Source: CAWVSB01 sp036960375 (GTDB lineage: Bacteria; Pseudomonadota; Gammaproteobacteria; Pseudomonadales; CAWVSB01). Taken from it: 64,000 nucleotides of DNA. Location: contig JBALVY010000003.1 in NCBI GenBank assembly GCA_036960375.1, forward strand, positions 434,001 through 498,000. The letters run 5' to 3'. This document shows positions 34,971 through 43,622 of the stretch, piece by piece. Numbering within the stretch: the stretch's first letter is position 1; every line of letters begins with the position of its first letter. The notes beneath the pieces are model-generated. The model was not told where the DNA came from, made no database searches, and worked only from the letters and a program-made list of their open reading frames with translations. The translations under genes and the position numbers were made by a program.

Positions 34971-36242
34971 TTAGTCTCTTAGCTTCTTAACTGTCGCCAG
35001 CCTAACGCAATTGATGAATACGGCCGTAGCCTGTGTAATGTCATCTACTGTCGGTACGCTGGGAGCCAATCGTATATTTCTATCTTCTGGATCATCACCG
35101 TAGGGGTAGGTGGCACCGGCAGGCGTTAGTTTGACTCCTGCTTCAGCAGCTAATGCTATTACGGCTTTGGCCAGCCCCGGTAAAGTATTAAAAGAGATGA
35201 AATAGCCTCCTTTTGGACTGAGCCAGTCACCAATTCCACTATCGCCTAGCTCCTCTTCCAGACCGCAAAGAACGGCTGAAAAGCGTGGCATCAATAATGC
35301 TGCGTGTTGGTTCATGAGCCTGGACAGATTGGCCTGATCTTTTAGGAAGCGCACATGACGCGCCTGATTCACCTTATCCGGCCCGATGGATAACATTGCG
35401 ATGTGCTGTTCGAGGGCAACAAGATTCAATTTGCTGCTACCCATGAATGCGACGCCGGCGCCAGCCTGAGTTATTTTAGAGGTGGACCCGAAGATGAAAA
35501 CACTGTCTTCAGTACCCTGTTGGCGGCAGGCCGCCATCAGGCTGGCGAGTTGGGGGGCATCTGGTTCCAGTATGTGCACCGCATAAGCGTTGTCATAAAA
35601 TACCTTGAAATTGGGCCCTGCAATATTGCCAAGAGCGGCCAGTCTCTCTACTGTTTCATCGCTGTAGACACAGCCGGTAGGGTTGGAGAAACGAGGTACA
35701 CACCAGATACCCTTAATTAACGGGTCTGCGCTAATGAGTGCTTCAACCTGGTCCATATCCGGACCGTCTGCTAGTAAGGGTACGGTAATCATTTCTATGC
35801 CGAGGTGTTGGCATACAGAAAAATGGCGGTCGTAGCCTGGCACCGGGCAAATAAATTTGATATCGCCTTCACTGGCCCACGCGCTTTCATCGCCGTTGAG
35901 TCCAAAGAGATGACAAAAAGTCATAGTTTGGTGCATTAGCGTCAGGCTGCTATTGCCGCCGATAAGTATTTCGTCTGTTGTTACATCGATAACTGGGGCG
36001 AATAGAGTTTTTGCCGAAGGCAGACCATCGAGTCCGCCATAATTGCGTAGGTCGGTACCGTCCATGGTGTAGTTACCATTGAGGATACCGTCCAGCTCCT
36101 TCGATAAGTCGAGTTGATCTGCGCTGGGCTTGCCACGCGTCAGGTCAAGGTTCAGGCCTTTCAGGCAATAAGCCTTGTGTTGTGCTTCCAGTGTGTTTTG
36201 CAGGGTGCCAAGCTTTTCCTGCGACAGTGACATGATGTTCAC
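34971..36242 (-). CDS. Aminotransferase, aspartate aminotransferase MocR-like family (PF12897 type)
   Basis: About 423 residues of fold-type I PLP aminotransferase. The Corynebacterium-type AspT subgroup is suggested by GLNLDLTRGKPSADQLDLS, NYGGLDGLPSAKTLF, GGNSSLTLMHQT, FICPVPGYDRHF, CVPRFSNPTGCVYSDE and the PLP lysine in FGSTSKITQAGAG. The probable activity is aspartate transamination, although substrate is inferred. I place the start at the GTG at 36242 because AAGGAA lies about nine bases upstream; an ATG three codons later is the alternative. A seven-codon frame with its own GGGGA site ends at the same bases, TAGTG. Confidence 0.85.
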   Translation of the reverse strand: MNIMSLSQEKLGTLQNTLEAQHKAYCLKGLNLDLTRGKPSADQLDLSKELDGILNGNYTMDGTDLRNYGGLDGLPSAKTLFAPVIDVTTDEILIGGNSSLTLMHQTMTFCHLFGLNGDESAWASEGDIKFICPVPGYDRHFSVCQHLGIEMITVPLLADGPDMDQVEALISADPLIKGIWCVPRFSNPTGCVYSDETVERLAALGNIAGPNFKVFYDNAYAVHILEPDAPQLASLMAACRQQGTEDSVFIFGSTSKITQAGAGVAFMGSSKLNLVALEQHIAMLSIGPDKVNQARHVRFLKDQANLSRLMNQHAALLMPRFSAVLCGLEEELGDSGIGDWLSPKGGYFISFNTLPGLAKAVIALAAEAGVKLTPAGATYPYGDDPEDRNIRLAPSVPTVDDITQATAVFINCVRLATVKKLRD

Positions 36243-36695
36243 TACCGATTCCTTTTTGGTTTCATGAGTATTTCCCCGTTCAGGGGGGTGATAGGCGATA
36301 TTATATAGAGAGAGAGGGGAATTGTAAGACATCTTAAGTCAATATCGGTATCTAAAAGCGGGTTGGAATGGTGGAATATTGACGTGTAGCAGAGTAACGA
36401 GATCAACGTATGTAGCCGGATTCACATATCGGTGTATTATATTGGGGTCTGGTGAAAATTATTGATTGAGGAGGTCGGTGATTTAACGCAAGTAATTTAG
36501 CTTAAATGTGCGCTAAATGTTGGCGATGTTGAGAAAAAGCGGCCATAATGTTAGTTGACTGCTGTTTATATTGGCTTAGGGGCTTATGCCAGGAGGATAG
36601 ACCCTCTTTCAGGTCAATTGTATTTGGTCGCCAGGAAGTGTTTATTTGTGGCCAGTACGTGGCAAAGTGTATTTATATAAAATTAAGGGGAAACT
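36243..36695. other. Divergent control region between aminotransferase and porin genes
   Basis: 453 bases without a recognisable gene. The left part includes the short leader frame of the aminotransferase (36242-36265). The right part must hold the porin promoter and a probable leader, ending with AAGGGG nine bases before the ATG at 36696. The sequence is AT-rich near 36660-36685. I could not identify convincing promoter boxes. Confidence 0.5.
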
Positions 36696-37736
36696 ATGAA
36701 ATTACGTCAATTTAAAATCGCATTGGGAATGCTCCTGATCGCGCCTGCCTTGGTTGTCGCAGACGACAATATTGAAACTACGGCTGGGGTGACTCTGTCA
36801 GGTTCTCTGGGCGCGTATATGTCTGATCGCAATCGTGATCTTCACGATGAATGGTTTACTCAGTTCGGCGCAGGTTACCGCTTTAATAACGGTTTCGAAA
36901 TAGAAGTTCTAGGCATGCGCTCAGATATTCAAAGTGAATCCATCTCCGCCGGTACCGATGTTGAGCTGACAGGTTATCGTGGTGATGTTACCTACAACTT
37001 TACTAATTCTGCGACTCAGCCTTATATTTCTGCCGGTTATGGCCGTCATACTTTTGAGTCAGACGTACCTGGTAGCAATTGGGAACAGAAAGAGACTCCC
37101 TGGAATGTGGGCTTGGGTGTAAAGCACTTTTTTGCACCGTCCTGGAATGTTCGCGCCGAAATGCGGGCTTTTACTGATGATGATACCGATCTGGCTATAA
37201 GTGTTGGTTTTCAGCACGTATTCGGCCAGTCGGCTCCTGTAGCTCCTGTTGTTGTAGCTGCAGCTGTTGATGGCGATAGCGACGGTGATGGCGTTCTGGA
37301 TTCCATGGACGCATGTCCTGGCACCGAAGCGGGCGCCAAGGTAGATGCGCGTGGTTGTTATATCATGGTATCCGAAAACGTTGCCGTTGAGATGCTGGTT
37401 GAATTTCCCTTTGATTCCAGTGTTGTTGGTACGCAGTTCCGTGAGGAAGTGGCCAAGGTCGCAAGCTTCATGAAAAAATACGGTGATACCAACGCGGTAG
37501 TCGGCGGACACACTGATAGCGTTGGAGATGACGCTTACAATCAGGGTTTGTCAGAGCGTCGCGCAATGTCTGTTATCAAGATCCTGGTTGAAGAATTAGG
37601 TGTTGATGCTAATCGTATTCAGGCTCGTGGATATGGTGAGAGCAAGCCAATTGCCGATAACAGCACAGAAGAAGGCCGTCAGCGCAATCGTCGGGTAACC
37701 GGTGTTGTTGAAACTGAAGTCACTACTCGTCAGTAA
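36696..37736 (+). CDS. OmpA/OprF-like outer-membrane porin
   Basis: 346 residues. The signal peptide runs to about residue 22 (LLIAPALVVA|DD). A beta-barrel of about 160 residues follows, with GYRFNNGFEIEVLGM, YNFTNSATQPYISAGYGRH and VGLGVKHFF. Next come calcium-binding TSP3-like aspartates (DGDSDGDGVLDSMDACPGT), as in OprF, and a C-terminal OmpA domain with GGHTDSVGDDAYNQGLSERR, which binds peptidoglycan. It links the outer membrane to the cell wall and may act as a slow porin. A terminator follows. Confidence 0.93.
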   Translation: MKLRQFKIALGMLLIAPALVVADDNIETTAGVTLSGSLGAYMSDRNRDLHDEWFTQFGAGYRFNNGFEIEVLGMRSDIQSESISAGTDVELTGYRGDVTYNFTNSATQPYISAGYGRHTFESDVPGSNWEQKETPWNVGLGVKHFFAPSWNVRAEMRAFTDDDTDLAISVGFQHVFGQSAPVAPVVVAAAVDGDSDGDGVLDSMDACPGTEAGAKVDARGCYIMVSENVAVEMLVEFPFDSSVVGTQFREEVAKVASFMKKYGDTNAVVGGHTDSVGDDAYNQGLSERRAMSVIKILVEELGVDANRIQARGYGESKPIADNSTEEGRQRNRRVTGVVETEVTTRQ

Positions 37737-37755
37737 GTAGCTGTAGTTCTAATCA

Positions 37756-37785
37756 AGCCCTGCAATGGTTTTGCGGGGCTTTTTA
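37756..37785 (+). terminator. Rho-independent terminator after the porin gene
   Basis: Ten-base stem AGCCCTGCAA / TTGCGGGGCT with one wobble pair, a 5-base loop, then a T run. It lies 20 bases after the porin stop. Confidence 0.9.
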
Positions 37786-37801
37786 TTATGTGGAGAATAC
37801 T

Positions 37802-38617
37802 ATGAATATAGAAGAGATAACCGATACGCTGTCTAGTCTGGTTTTGGTTTGGGGGCTGCAAATCATTTTTGCCCTGCTCACCCTGATTATTGGCTTGTGG
37901 CTGGCGAAAAAGATAAGTGGTTTTTTGAAGTCACGTATGGATACACGTGGCGTCGATGCGACTATTTCGCAGTTTGTGGCAAAGCTGGTGTATGTATTGA
38001 TTGTTGCCTTCGTGATCATAGCTGTTCTGGGCAAGGTGGGAGTTGAAACTACATCTCTAATCGCAATCATGGGTGCGGCAGGCCTGGCAGTAGGTTTGGC
38101 TTTGCAGGGTTCCTTGTCAAACTTTGCATCTGGCGTATTATTGATTATATTTCGACCTATTCGTGCCGGAGACTTTGTCGAAGCCGCAGGCGTAAGCGGT
38201 GTGGTGGAAGAGGTATCCATGTTTTCTACTCGCTTGGTAACTGGTGACAATAAATTGGTTATCTTACCCAACACAGCTGTCGCTTCCGGTGCTATCGTAA
38301 ATTACTCTGCTAAGCCTGAACGACGTGTCGATCTTATGATAGGTGTATCATATGATGCCAATCTTGCTGAAGTAAAAGCTGTGTTAAACGGCGTGGTTGA
38401 GGCCGATGAACGTGTTCTTCAGGACAAGGGTATCACCGTTGCAGTACATACCCTGGCCGATTCCTCTGTTAATCTTGTGGTTCGAGCCTGGGTTAAAACT
38501 GGTGATTATTGGCCGGTATATTTCTCTCTGACGGAGAATGTCAAAGTGAAACTTGATGAGGCTGGAATAGGCATTCCATATCCCCAGGTGGATGTGCATA
38601 TGGCTAAGGCGGACTAA
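37802..38617 (+). CDS. mscS: Small mechanosensitive channel, MscS family (copy 1)
   Basis: 271 residues from the ATG at 37802, chosen because GGAG (37792-37795) stands six bases upstream; an in-frame GTG at 37790 is less likely. Three N-terminal membrane helices are followed by the pore helix MGAAGLAVGLALQGSLSNFASG, then the beta domain (IRAGDFVEAAGVSGVVEEV, LPNTAVASGAIVNYS) and the alpha/beta domain. The length matches E. coli MscS (286). It releases solutes on hypo-osmotic shock. A second MscS gene follows, separated by a terminator. Confidence 0.95.
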   Translation: MNIEEITDTLSSLVLVWGLQIIFALLTLIIGLWLAKKISGFLKSRMDTRGVDATISQFVAKLVYVLIVAFVIIAVLGKVGVETTSLIAIMGAAGLAVGLALQGSLSNFASGVLLIIFRPIRAGDFVEAAGVSGVVEEVSMFSTRLVTGDNKLVILPNTAVASGAIVNYSAKPERRVDLMIGVSYDANLAEVKAVLNGVVEADERVLQDKGITVAVHTLADSSVNLVVRAWVKTGDYWPVYFSLTENVKVKLDEAGIGIPYPQVDVHMAKAD

Positions 38618-38641
38618 AGCCTGATAGCTATGCTTACTCTT

Positions 38642-38671
38642 AAAATGCCTCCTTAGTCGGGAGGCATTTTT
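38642..38671 (+). terminator. Rho-independent terminator after mscS copy 1
   Basis: A perfect 11-base stem AAAATGCCTCC / GGAGGCATTTT with a 7-base loop, ending in a T run, lies 25 bases after the stop. Confidence 0.92.
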
Positions 38672-38737
38672 CGTTTTCGAGCGTATTTGATGATACGCTT
38701 ACTTTACATTTACTCGGTCACAAATGAGATTTGGAAG

Positions 38738-39568
38738 ATGGAAGAAACAGTAAAGCAGGAATTGGCATCGGTAGAAAAGTTCTACGATTTGGCACTAAAC
38801 TTTTTTGTTGAGTATGGTTTTCAGGTTGTCGGTGCAATCATCATACTTTTACTGGGTTTTTGGATAGCATCACGTGTGGGTAAGGCCGTTGTCGCCTTAT
38901 GTGAGCGACGTAATGTAGACGTCACATTGAGTAAATTCACTGGATCGACTGCCCGTATTTTGATATTGGTGTGTTTTGTCATCATTAGCCTGGGTAAATT
39001 TGGCGTCAGTGTTGCTCCTTTTTTGGCGGTGTTGGGGGTGGTTGGCCTGGGTGCAGGGCTGGCTGTACAAGGGCTGCTTTCGAACTATAGTGCGGGTATC
39101 GCTATTATCCTCACCCGGCCATTTAAGGTGGGTAATACCATAACTGTTAGTGACGTCTATGGCGAGGTAATGGATATTCGACTGGCTTCCACTATTCTTC
39201 TTACTGAAGACGGGGAAGAGATTACACTGCCCAACAAACACGTGATTGGTGAGATATTAAAAAATTCCTTCGATTATCGCCTGGTAGAATCCGCAGTGGG
39301 AATCGCGTATAGCGAATCCCCGCAACAGGCGATTGAGGTGATTAGTGGGGCGATCGATCAGTTGGACTGTGTGACTAAAGAGCCTGCTTACATGGTAGGT
39401 ATAGAGTCTTTTGCCGATTCGGCCATCGTTATTAGTGTGCGTTGCTGGGTGCCCACCCGCGAGCTCTATCAGTCACGCTATCGGATAAATGCAGCTATTT
39501 ACCAGGCCTTACAGCAGGCAAATATCACCATTCCTTTTCCACAGCAAGATGTGTATATCAAAACTTAG
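38738..39568 (+). CDS. Small mechanosensitive channel, MscS family (copy 2)
   Basis: 276 residues from the ATG at 38738. In-frame TTG and ATG codons at 38687-38692 could add 16-17 residues; neither choice has a strong ribosome-binding site. It has three membrane helices, the pore helix VLGVVGLGAGLAVQGLLSNYSAG, then FKVGNTITVSDVYGEVMDI, EEITLPNKHVIGEILKNS and a C-terminal FPFPQQDV-like end (ITIPFPQQDVYI). It is clearly diverged from copy 1, so the pair probably have different gating thresholds or settings. The stop overlaps the convergent lipoprotein gene by 11 bases. Confidence 0.92.
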   Translation: MEETVKQELASVEKFYDLALNFFVEYGFQVVGAIIILLLGFWIASRVGKAVVALCERRNVDVTLSKFTGSTARILILVCFVIISLGKFGVSVAPFLAVLGVVGLGAGLAVQGLLSNYSAGIAIILTRPFKVGNTITVSDVYGEVMDIRLASTILLTEDGEEITLPNKHVIGEILKNSFDYRLVESAVGIAYSESPQQAIEVISGAIDQLDCVTKEPAYMVGIESFADSAIVISVRCWVPTRELYQSRYRINAAIYQALQQANITIPFPQQDVYIKT

Positions 39569-40061
39569 TGGTGGGTTGCCGGGTATTACTGTTCTGAGTG
39601 CTGCCGTTAAGCGGGATGACGCCGCTATCTGTGACGGTGATTGAAGGCATCCAGCTTAGGGTTGTACCCAGTTTGGCACGGAGCTCATAGTGTAGCTCTT
39701 CACTTGGCTGATTCATTAATTTGGTGGCCAGTCTAATGCTGTTTATCAAGCTGGCAGCAGCGCTGACGGTAATTATTTCTTCGCTAAAGCCGGCTATTTC
39801 AGGGAGGTCTCGAGCGGTTCCACTGACGATATCCAAGCCTTCTATACTCAATGAATAATAGATACCTGACAGGTTTAGAGGGGTTGAGTTGGGATTAAGT
39901 ATGCGCAATTTTATATTGAATTGCAGAGCCTGACCGCCATCGCCGGCAGGTTCTATACCAACAACATCGACTTTGGGTGAATCGTAATCCGGGCTAAGAC
40001 TGGCACAGCCCTGCATGATCAGAAGGAAGGCTAGCGAGATCAAAAACACAGCGTGTCTCAT
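39558..40061 (-). CDS. LEA type 2 (WHy-domain) family lipoprotein
   Basis: 167 residues from the ATG at 40061; an upstream in-frame extension to 40121 would hide the signal peptide. The lipobox is LIMQGC, so the mature protein is a lipoprotein. The body has the LEA14-like pattern: QFNIKLRILNPNSTPLNLSG, YYSLSIEGLDIVSG and a C-terminal strand region. WHy-domain proteins are associated with desiccation and stress tolerance. It overlaps the end of the second MscS gene and is read in the opposite direction. Confidence 0.82.
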   Translation of the reverse strand: MRHAVFLISLAFLLIMQGCASLSPDYDSPKVDVVGIEPAGDGGQALQFNIKLRILNPNSTPLNLSGIYYSLSIEGLDIVSGTARDLPEIAGFSEEIITVSAAASLINSIRLATKLMNQPSEELHYELRAKLGTTLSWMPSITVTDSGVIPLNGSTQNSNTRQPTTKF

Positions 40062-40140
40062 GGCGGCAGGTCCGGCGATGGATTTACGTAGGTAGGAAAG
40101 TAAACCCGACTGGAAGATCAAGCCGGGTGACAGTTAGGCA

Positions 40141-40302
40141 TTAACGGGTGGTGATCCAGAGCGCATGAATCACAGCGGGTATGAAGAATAGAAAACACAA
40201 TACAATGTTAATCAGTAAGTCGGTGCCAATACCCTTTTTTATCGCGACAGCGACGGGTGGTAAAAAGATGGACAGAATGATAAGGACTATTTTGTTATCC
40301 AT
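40141..40302 (-). CDS. YqaE/Pmp3-family small membrane peptide
   Basis: A 53-residue product, short enough to be missed by size-filtered gene calling. It reads MDNKIVLIILSIFLPPVAVA, then KKGIGTDLLINIVLC and a second hydrophobic helix ending IHALWITTR. The two-helix layout with the LPPVAV and NIVLC marks identifies the Pmp3/YqaE (UPF0057) proteolipid family, which affects membrane potential and salt tolerance. GGAG lies about ten bases before the ATG. It stands near a lipoprotein of the WHy family and two MscS genes. Confidence 0.92.
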   Translation of the reverse strand: MDNKIVLIILSIFLPPVAVAIKKGIGTDLLINIVLCFLFFIPAVIHALWITTR

Positions 40303-40443
40303 GAATATTCTCCAATTGTTATGCTATAGGGCAAGCAACAACTATATATAAGAATTGATAGTAATGAAATATTATTAACATCATATGAATGTCTGGCCGA
40401 TCAGGGCATATTGTGAAAATTTTGAAGAGGATGTGATCGTTTC

Positions 40444-41562
40444 ATGCTAGCAGGGCAAGATCTCGACCAACTACTGGGCAGTATCTACGAAGGGCCTTTG
40501 GAGGAGCGCCCCTGGCAGGCATTTTTGCGTCTGGTTCGCGGCTATTTGAATGCGGATATTGCGGCCTTGTTTTTGCAGCCTCCATCTCCTCAGGGCCGTC
40601 TGGTGATGTTATTGGATGGCGGGCGTTCTGAGGGAGTTGCCTCGTATGCGGAAGGTCTTTTCAGTCTTGATCCTTTTGTCGACCTTCCTGCAGGTGAAAT
40701 CGTTACGCTGCGAGAGTTTGTGCCACAAAAGAGTTTGCTTGAAAGTGAGTTTTATCGTTTGAGTCTGGCACCAAATCATCTGTCAGATTTCCTCGGTGCC
40801 GACCTGTCATTGAAAGGCGAGTTTGACGTCAGGTTTAGATTGTCACGATACGATGACAAACCTTTTTTCGGCGAGCGAGAAAAACGCTTATGTGCTGAAT
40901 TAATACCTCATTTGGAACGCTCAATCCGCATTCATGCTCGTCTCAATCGAATTGAATCGGAGCGCAATTTATACGCCGGGGCTGTCGAGCAGTTGGCGGT
41001 GGGTAGTATCGTACTGGATGAAACTGGCAGAGCATTGAATACCAATGATAAGGCGCTGGAGCTGCTGCAGCTCAATGATGGCTTGAGCCTGGTGGATGGC
41101 AAGCTTCATTTGGGATCGGCAACGGCCAATACCGAATTACAGCGAATGCTTGCCCTGTCACTGGATAATCAGCGCGAGGCCAGAGCGTCGGTAGTTGACG
41201 CGCTACGTGTGCCAAGACCAAGCGGGGCGGCAGATTTTGGTTTGATTGTACGACCGGTGCCGGTCAGTCAATGGTCTGAGGGCAGGAGCTCACCATCAAT
41301 CGCTATATTTATTTCAGACCCTGAAAGCTCGGTAGAGGCTACAGCGAAAACACTGGTACGTTTGTTTGGCTTTACTCCCACTGAAGCGGAACTTGCCTTG
41401 CTGCTGGCCAATGGGCTCAGTCTGGATGAAGCAGCCGAAAATCTGGGTGTTAGTCGAAATACTATCCGAACGCACTTGCGCGCACTGTTCTCTAAAACCG
41501 GCGTATCGCGCCAAACTCTATTGGTTAGATTAATACTCAATAGCGTGGCGTCTTTAGCCTAG
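40444..41562 (+). CDS. LuxR-family regulator, TeiR-like (copy 1)
   Basis: 372 residues. An N-terminal domain opens LDQLLGSIYEGPLEERPWQAF and includes LFSLDPFVDLPAGEIVTL. A PAS-like middle (LAVGSIVLDETGRALNTND, residues about 185-205) and a C-terminal LuxR helix-turn-helix follow (FGFTPTEAELALLLANGLS, AAENLGVSRNTIRTHLRAL, near residues 305-350). There is no autoinducer-binding or receiver domain. The architecture and length match TeiR, the testosterone-responsive activator of Comamonas. It is upstream of the extradiol dioxygenase gene, in the same direction, and is a paralog of the regulator at 43623-44801. Confidence 0.82.
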   Translation: MLAGQDLDQLLGSIYEGPLEERPWQAFLRLVRGYLNADIAALFLQPPSPQGRLVMLLDGGRSEGVASYAEGLFSLDPFVDLPAGEIVTLREFVPQKSLLESEFYRLSLAPNHLSDFLGADLSLKGEFDVRFRLSRYDDKPFFGEREKRLCAELIPHLERSIRIHARLNRIESERNLYAGAVEQLAVGSIVLDETGRALNTNDKALELLQLNDGLSLVDGKLHLGSATANTELQRMLALSLDNQREARASVVDALRVPRPSGAADFGLIVRPVPVSQWSEGRSSPSIAIFISDPESSVEATAKTLVRLFGFTPTEAELALLLANGLSLDEAAENLGVSRNTIRTHLRALFSKTGVSRQTLLVRLILNSVASLA

Positions 41563-41973
41563 CCCTATTAACTTAAATCAATGTTCTAATCTTGACGCAA
41601 ATCAATTTTAGCAGGGCTATCACTCTATCTAGTTTCTTGGGGTGAGGCCGCTGTGCCTACGCTTTATCATAATGGCGACTGAATTAGCACATCTTAGCAA
41701 CTGTGGCATTTATGAGCACTTAAATGAAAGCGTCAGGCATGAGTCGATATGACAGCGGTGGAAAAGCAACAACCCTATTACGCCTACAGAAAGCTCTCTT
41801 CCTTCTGTTTGGGGGCATCGCTGGGGCCTGGCTTAGACTTCAGATAATTCAATTACCCTTCTGTAACCCCCTGCGAGTTGACGGCTCGCAAGAGTGTATC
41901 CACAATCTCCTCTTGAATTTTTATATCTCGCGGGTTAAAACCGGCTTAAACCAAGTTAATTGAGGGTAATACT
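41563..41973. other. Control region upstream of the extradiol dioxygenase
   Basis: 411 bases with no convincing gene; a 79-codon frame at 41724-41963 has no family resemblance. It contains an FNR/Anr-like box at 41592-41605 and a short inverted repeat TGCGAG-N7-CTCGCA at 41872-41890. The start codon at 41974 is preceded by GAGGG. Confidence 0.5.
41592..41605. promoter_or_regulatory. FNR/Anr-like box
   Basis: TTGACGCAAATCAA matches the FNR consensus TTGAT-N4-ATCAA at nine of ten defined positions. It lies 30 bases after the regulator gene and about 370 bases before the dioxygenase, so the target is unclear. It may be a chance match. Confidence 0.3.
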
Positions 41974-42870
41974 ATGGATATACGTAGTCTGGGCTATGTC
42001 GTGATCGAAGCAACGGATCCCGAGAAGTGGCGTGATTTTGGTACTAACGTTATCGGTATGATGGAAGCGCCTACAATGCCTGATGATGGTAATGTCTATT
42101 TGAAAATTGATGCCAGACCCTTTCGTTTTGCTATTACTGCTGGAGAGCAAGACCGTTTGCTCCTCTGTGGTTGGGAATTGCGTGATCAAGCGGATTTTGA
42201 AAAGGCCAAGCTGGATTTGGCCGATGCCGGTGTTAAGTTCGAAAAATGTTCTGCAGAAGATGCAAAAACACGTCGAGTGCAAGAGCTTATTCGATTGGAC
42301 GATCCGGCAGGTAATACGCTCGAATTGTATTACGGTGCTGATCTCGATTATGCAAAATTTATATCACCCATGGGTATCGCCGGCTTTGAAACAGGTTTTA
42401 ATGGTGATATGGGTTTTGGCCACGCCGTTCTGCCAGCGCCTAACCTGGAAGAAACACATGAGTTCTATCAGCATGTATTGGGCTTTAGTGATTCCGATTA
42501 CATGCATTTCAAATTCAGTGATGATCCCAGCGACCCGGGTATGGGGCTCAATTTCATGCATGTCAATAACCCCCGACACCACAGTTTGGCGCTCTATCAG
42601 GCGCCGATGCCTTCCGGTTGTGTACACCTTATGCTGGAGGTCCACGATGTAGACGAAGTGGGCTACTGTCTTGATCGAGTTCAAGAGCGTGAAATACCCA
42701 TCGTCTCGTCATTGGGGCGTCATACCAATGATGGAATGTTGTCTTTCTATATGGCAACACCAGGCGGATTCGCACTGGAATTTGGTTGTGACGGTCTGCA
42801 GATGAACTGGGATGAGTACACACCTACAGTAAGCACTCTACCCAGCCTTTGGGGCCATAAGTTCGGTTAG
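41974..42870 (+). CDS. hsaC: Extradiol ring-cleavage dioxygenase, HsaC/TesB type (steroid A ring)
   Basis: 298 residues, the size of type I two-domain extradiol dioxygenases. The Fe(II) ligands are H150 (MGFGHAVL), H218 (GCVHLMLEVHD) and E269 (GGFALEFG), with further active-site histidines at NPRHHSLA and GRHTNDGMLSFYM. The opening MDIRSLGYVVIEATDPEKW and the end SLWGHKFG closely follow HsaC of Mycobacterium and TesB of Comamonas, as I recall them. These cleave 3,4-dihydroxy-9,10-seco-androstatriene-dione, the catechol made in steroid breakdown. BphC (biphenyl) is the related alternative, but the company of an HsaA-type monooxygenase favours the steroid role. Confidence 0.88.
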   Translation: MDIRSLGYVVIEATDPEKWRDFGTNVIGMMEAPTMPDDGNVYLKIDARPFRFAITAGEQDRLLLCGWELRDQADFEKAKLDLADAGVKFEKCSAEDAKTRRVQELIRLDDPAGNTLELYYGADLDYAKFISPMGIAGFETGFNGDMGFGHAVLPAPNLEETHEFYQHVLGFSDSDYMHFKFSDDPSDPGMGLNFMHVNNPRHHSLALYQAPMPSGCVHLMLEVHDVDEVGYCLDRVQEREIPIVSSLGRHTNDGMLSFYMATPGGFALEFGCDGLQMNWDEYTPTVSTLPSLWGHKFG

Positions 42871-42883
42871 TTCTTGCGTGAAG

Positions 42884-42912
42884 AAAAAAGCCCTGTTTAG
42901 CGGGGTTTTTTT
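42884..42912 (+). terminator. Rho-independent terminator after the dioxygenase gene
   Basis: A stem A6-GCCCTG / CGGGG-T7 with wobble pairs and a 5-base loop, ending in a T run, starts 14 bases after the stop. Confidence 0.85.
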
Positions 42913-43029
42913 ATGACATCTTGTTCAGGCGCAGTACACGATAATGAACTACTATGGAGCAAGTTTTTAGCCGTTGTCTGGATGACTGACCGCTCTGAGC
43001 TAATTCATCAATATTTTAGGAAAACTACT

Positions 43030-43584
43030 ATGCGCAAATATTTACTGATTCCCTTACTCATGGTCACCATGGTGTCGGTTGGCTTTGCCGCCAGCGCAGA
43101 ACAAAAAAGGCAGAAAACCCTCCAAATGCGGGCCGAAGTATTAGAGCGTCTTTATAAAGAGGAACTCAATACCCGAGACGAAGTTAAGAGCGCCGTGGGT
43201 TATGCAGTGTTCTCAAATATTGGTGTCAATGTGATATTTTTCTCGGCAGGCGGCGGCACAGGCGTTGCGCACAATAACAAGACCGGCGTTAATATCTTCA
43301 TGAATATGGGTTCGGCAGGTGTCGGCCTCGGTTTAGGTTTGAAGGATTTCCGCGGCGTGTTTATTTTCCATACCTCTGAGGCATACAATAATTTTGTTGA
43401 TACCGGTTGGGATTTTTCCGGCCAGGCAGATGCTGCAGCCGTATCGGGTGATAAGGGAGGCGAGGGCAGTGGCGTTGGTTCTATTGTCAACGGGGTCACT
43501 GTATATCAATTAACAGAGACAGGTTTGGCACTGCAGGCAACTTTGCAGGGCACTAAATACTGGAAAGATAAAAAACTTAACTAG
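43030..43584 (+). CDS. SYLF/YSC84-domain secreted protein
   Basis: 184 residues from the ATG at 43030, which has AGGAAA upstream and begins a clean signal peptide (MRKYLLIPLLMVTMVSVGFA). The body shows the YSC84 (SYLF) lipid-binding pattern: SAVGYAVFSNIGVNVIFFSA, GGGTGVAHNNKTG, GLGLGLKDFRGVFIFHT and VSGDKGGEGSGVGSIVNG. Bacterial members are periplasmic or outer-membrane associated and poorly characterised, with phosphoinositide binding known only for eukaryotic ones. It lies between the dioxygenase and the second regulator. Lipid binding might suit a hydrophobic sterol substrate, but that is only a guess. Confidence 0.75.
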   Translation: MRKYLLIPLLMVTMVSVGFAASAEQKRQKTLQMRAEVLERLYKEELNTRDEVKSAVGYAVFSNIGVNVIFFSAGGGTGVAHNNKTGVNIFMNMGSAGVGLGLGLKDFRGVFIFHTSEAYNNFVDTGWDFSGQADAAAVSGDKGGEGSGVGSIVNGVTVYQLTETGLALQATLQGTKYWKDKKLN

Positions 43585-43622
43585 CAAAAGAGGCCTGTGC
43601 TATGCGGTCGGCCTTGTTTTGT

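Noticed and set aside
41724..41963. A 79-codon frame between regulator 1 and the dioxygenase
   Set aside because: No similarity to a known family, and it lies in what appears to be a promoter region.
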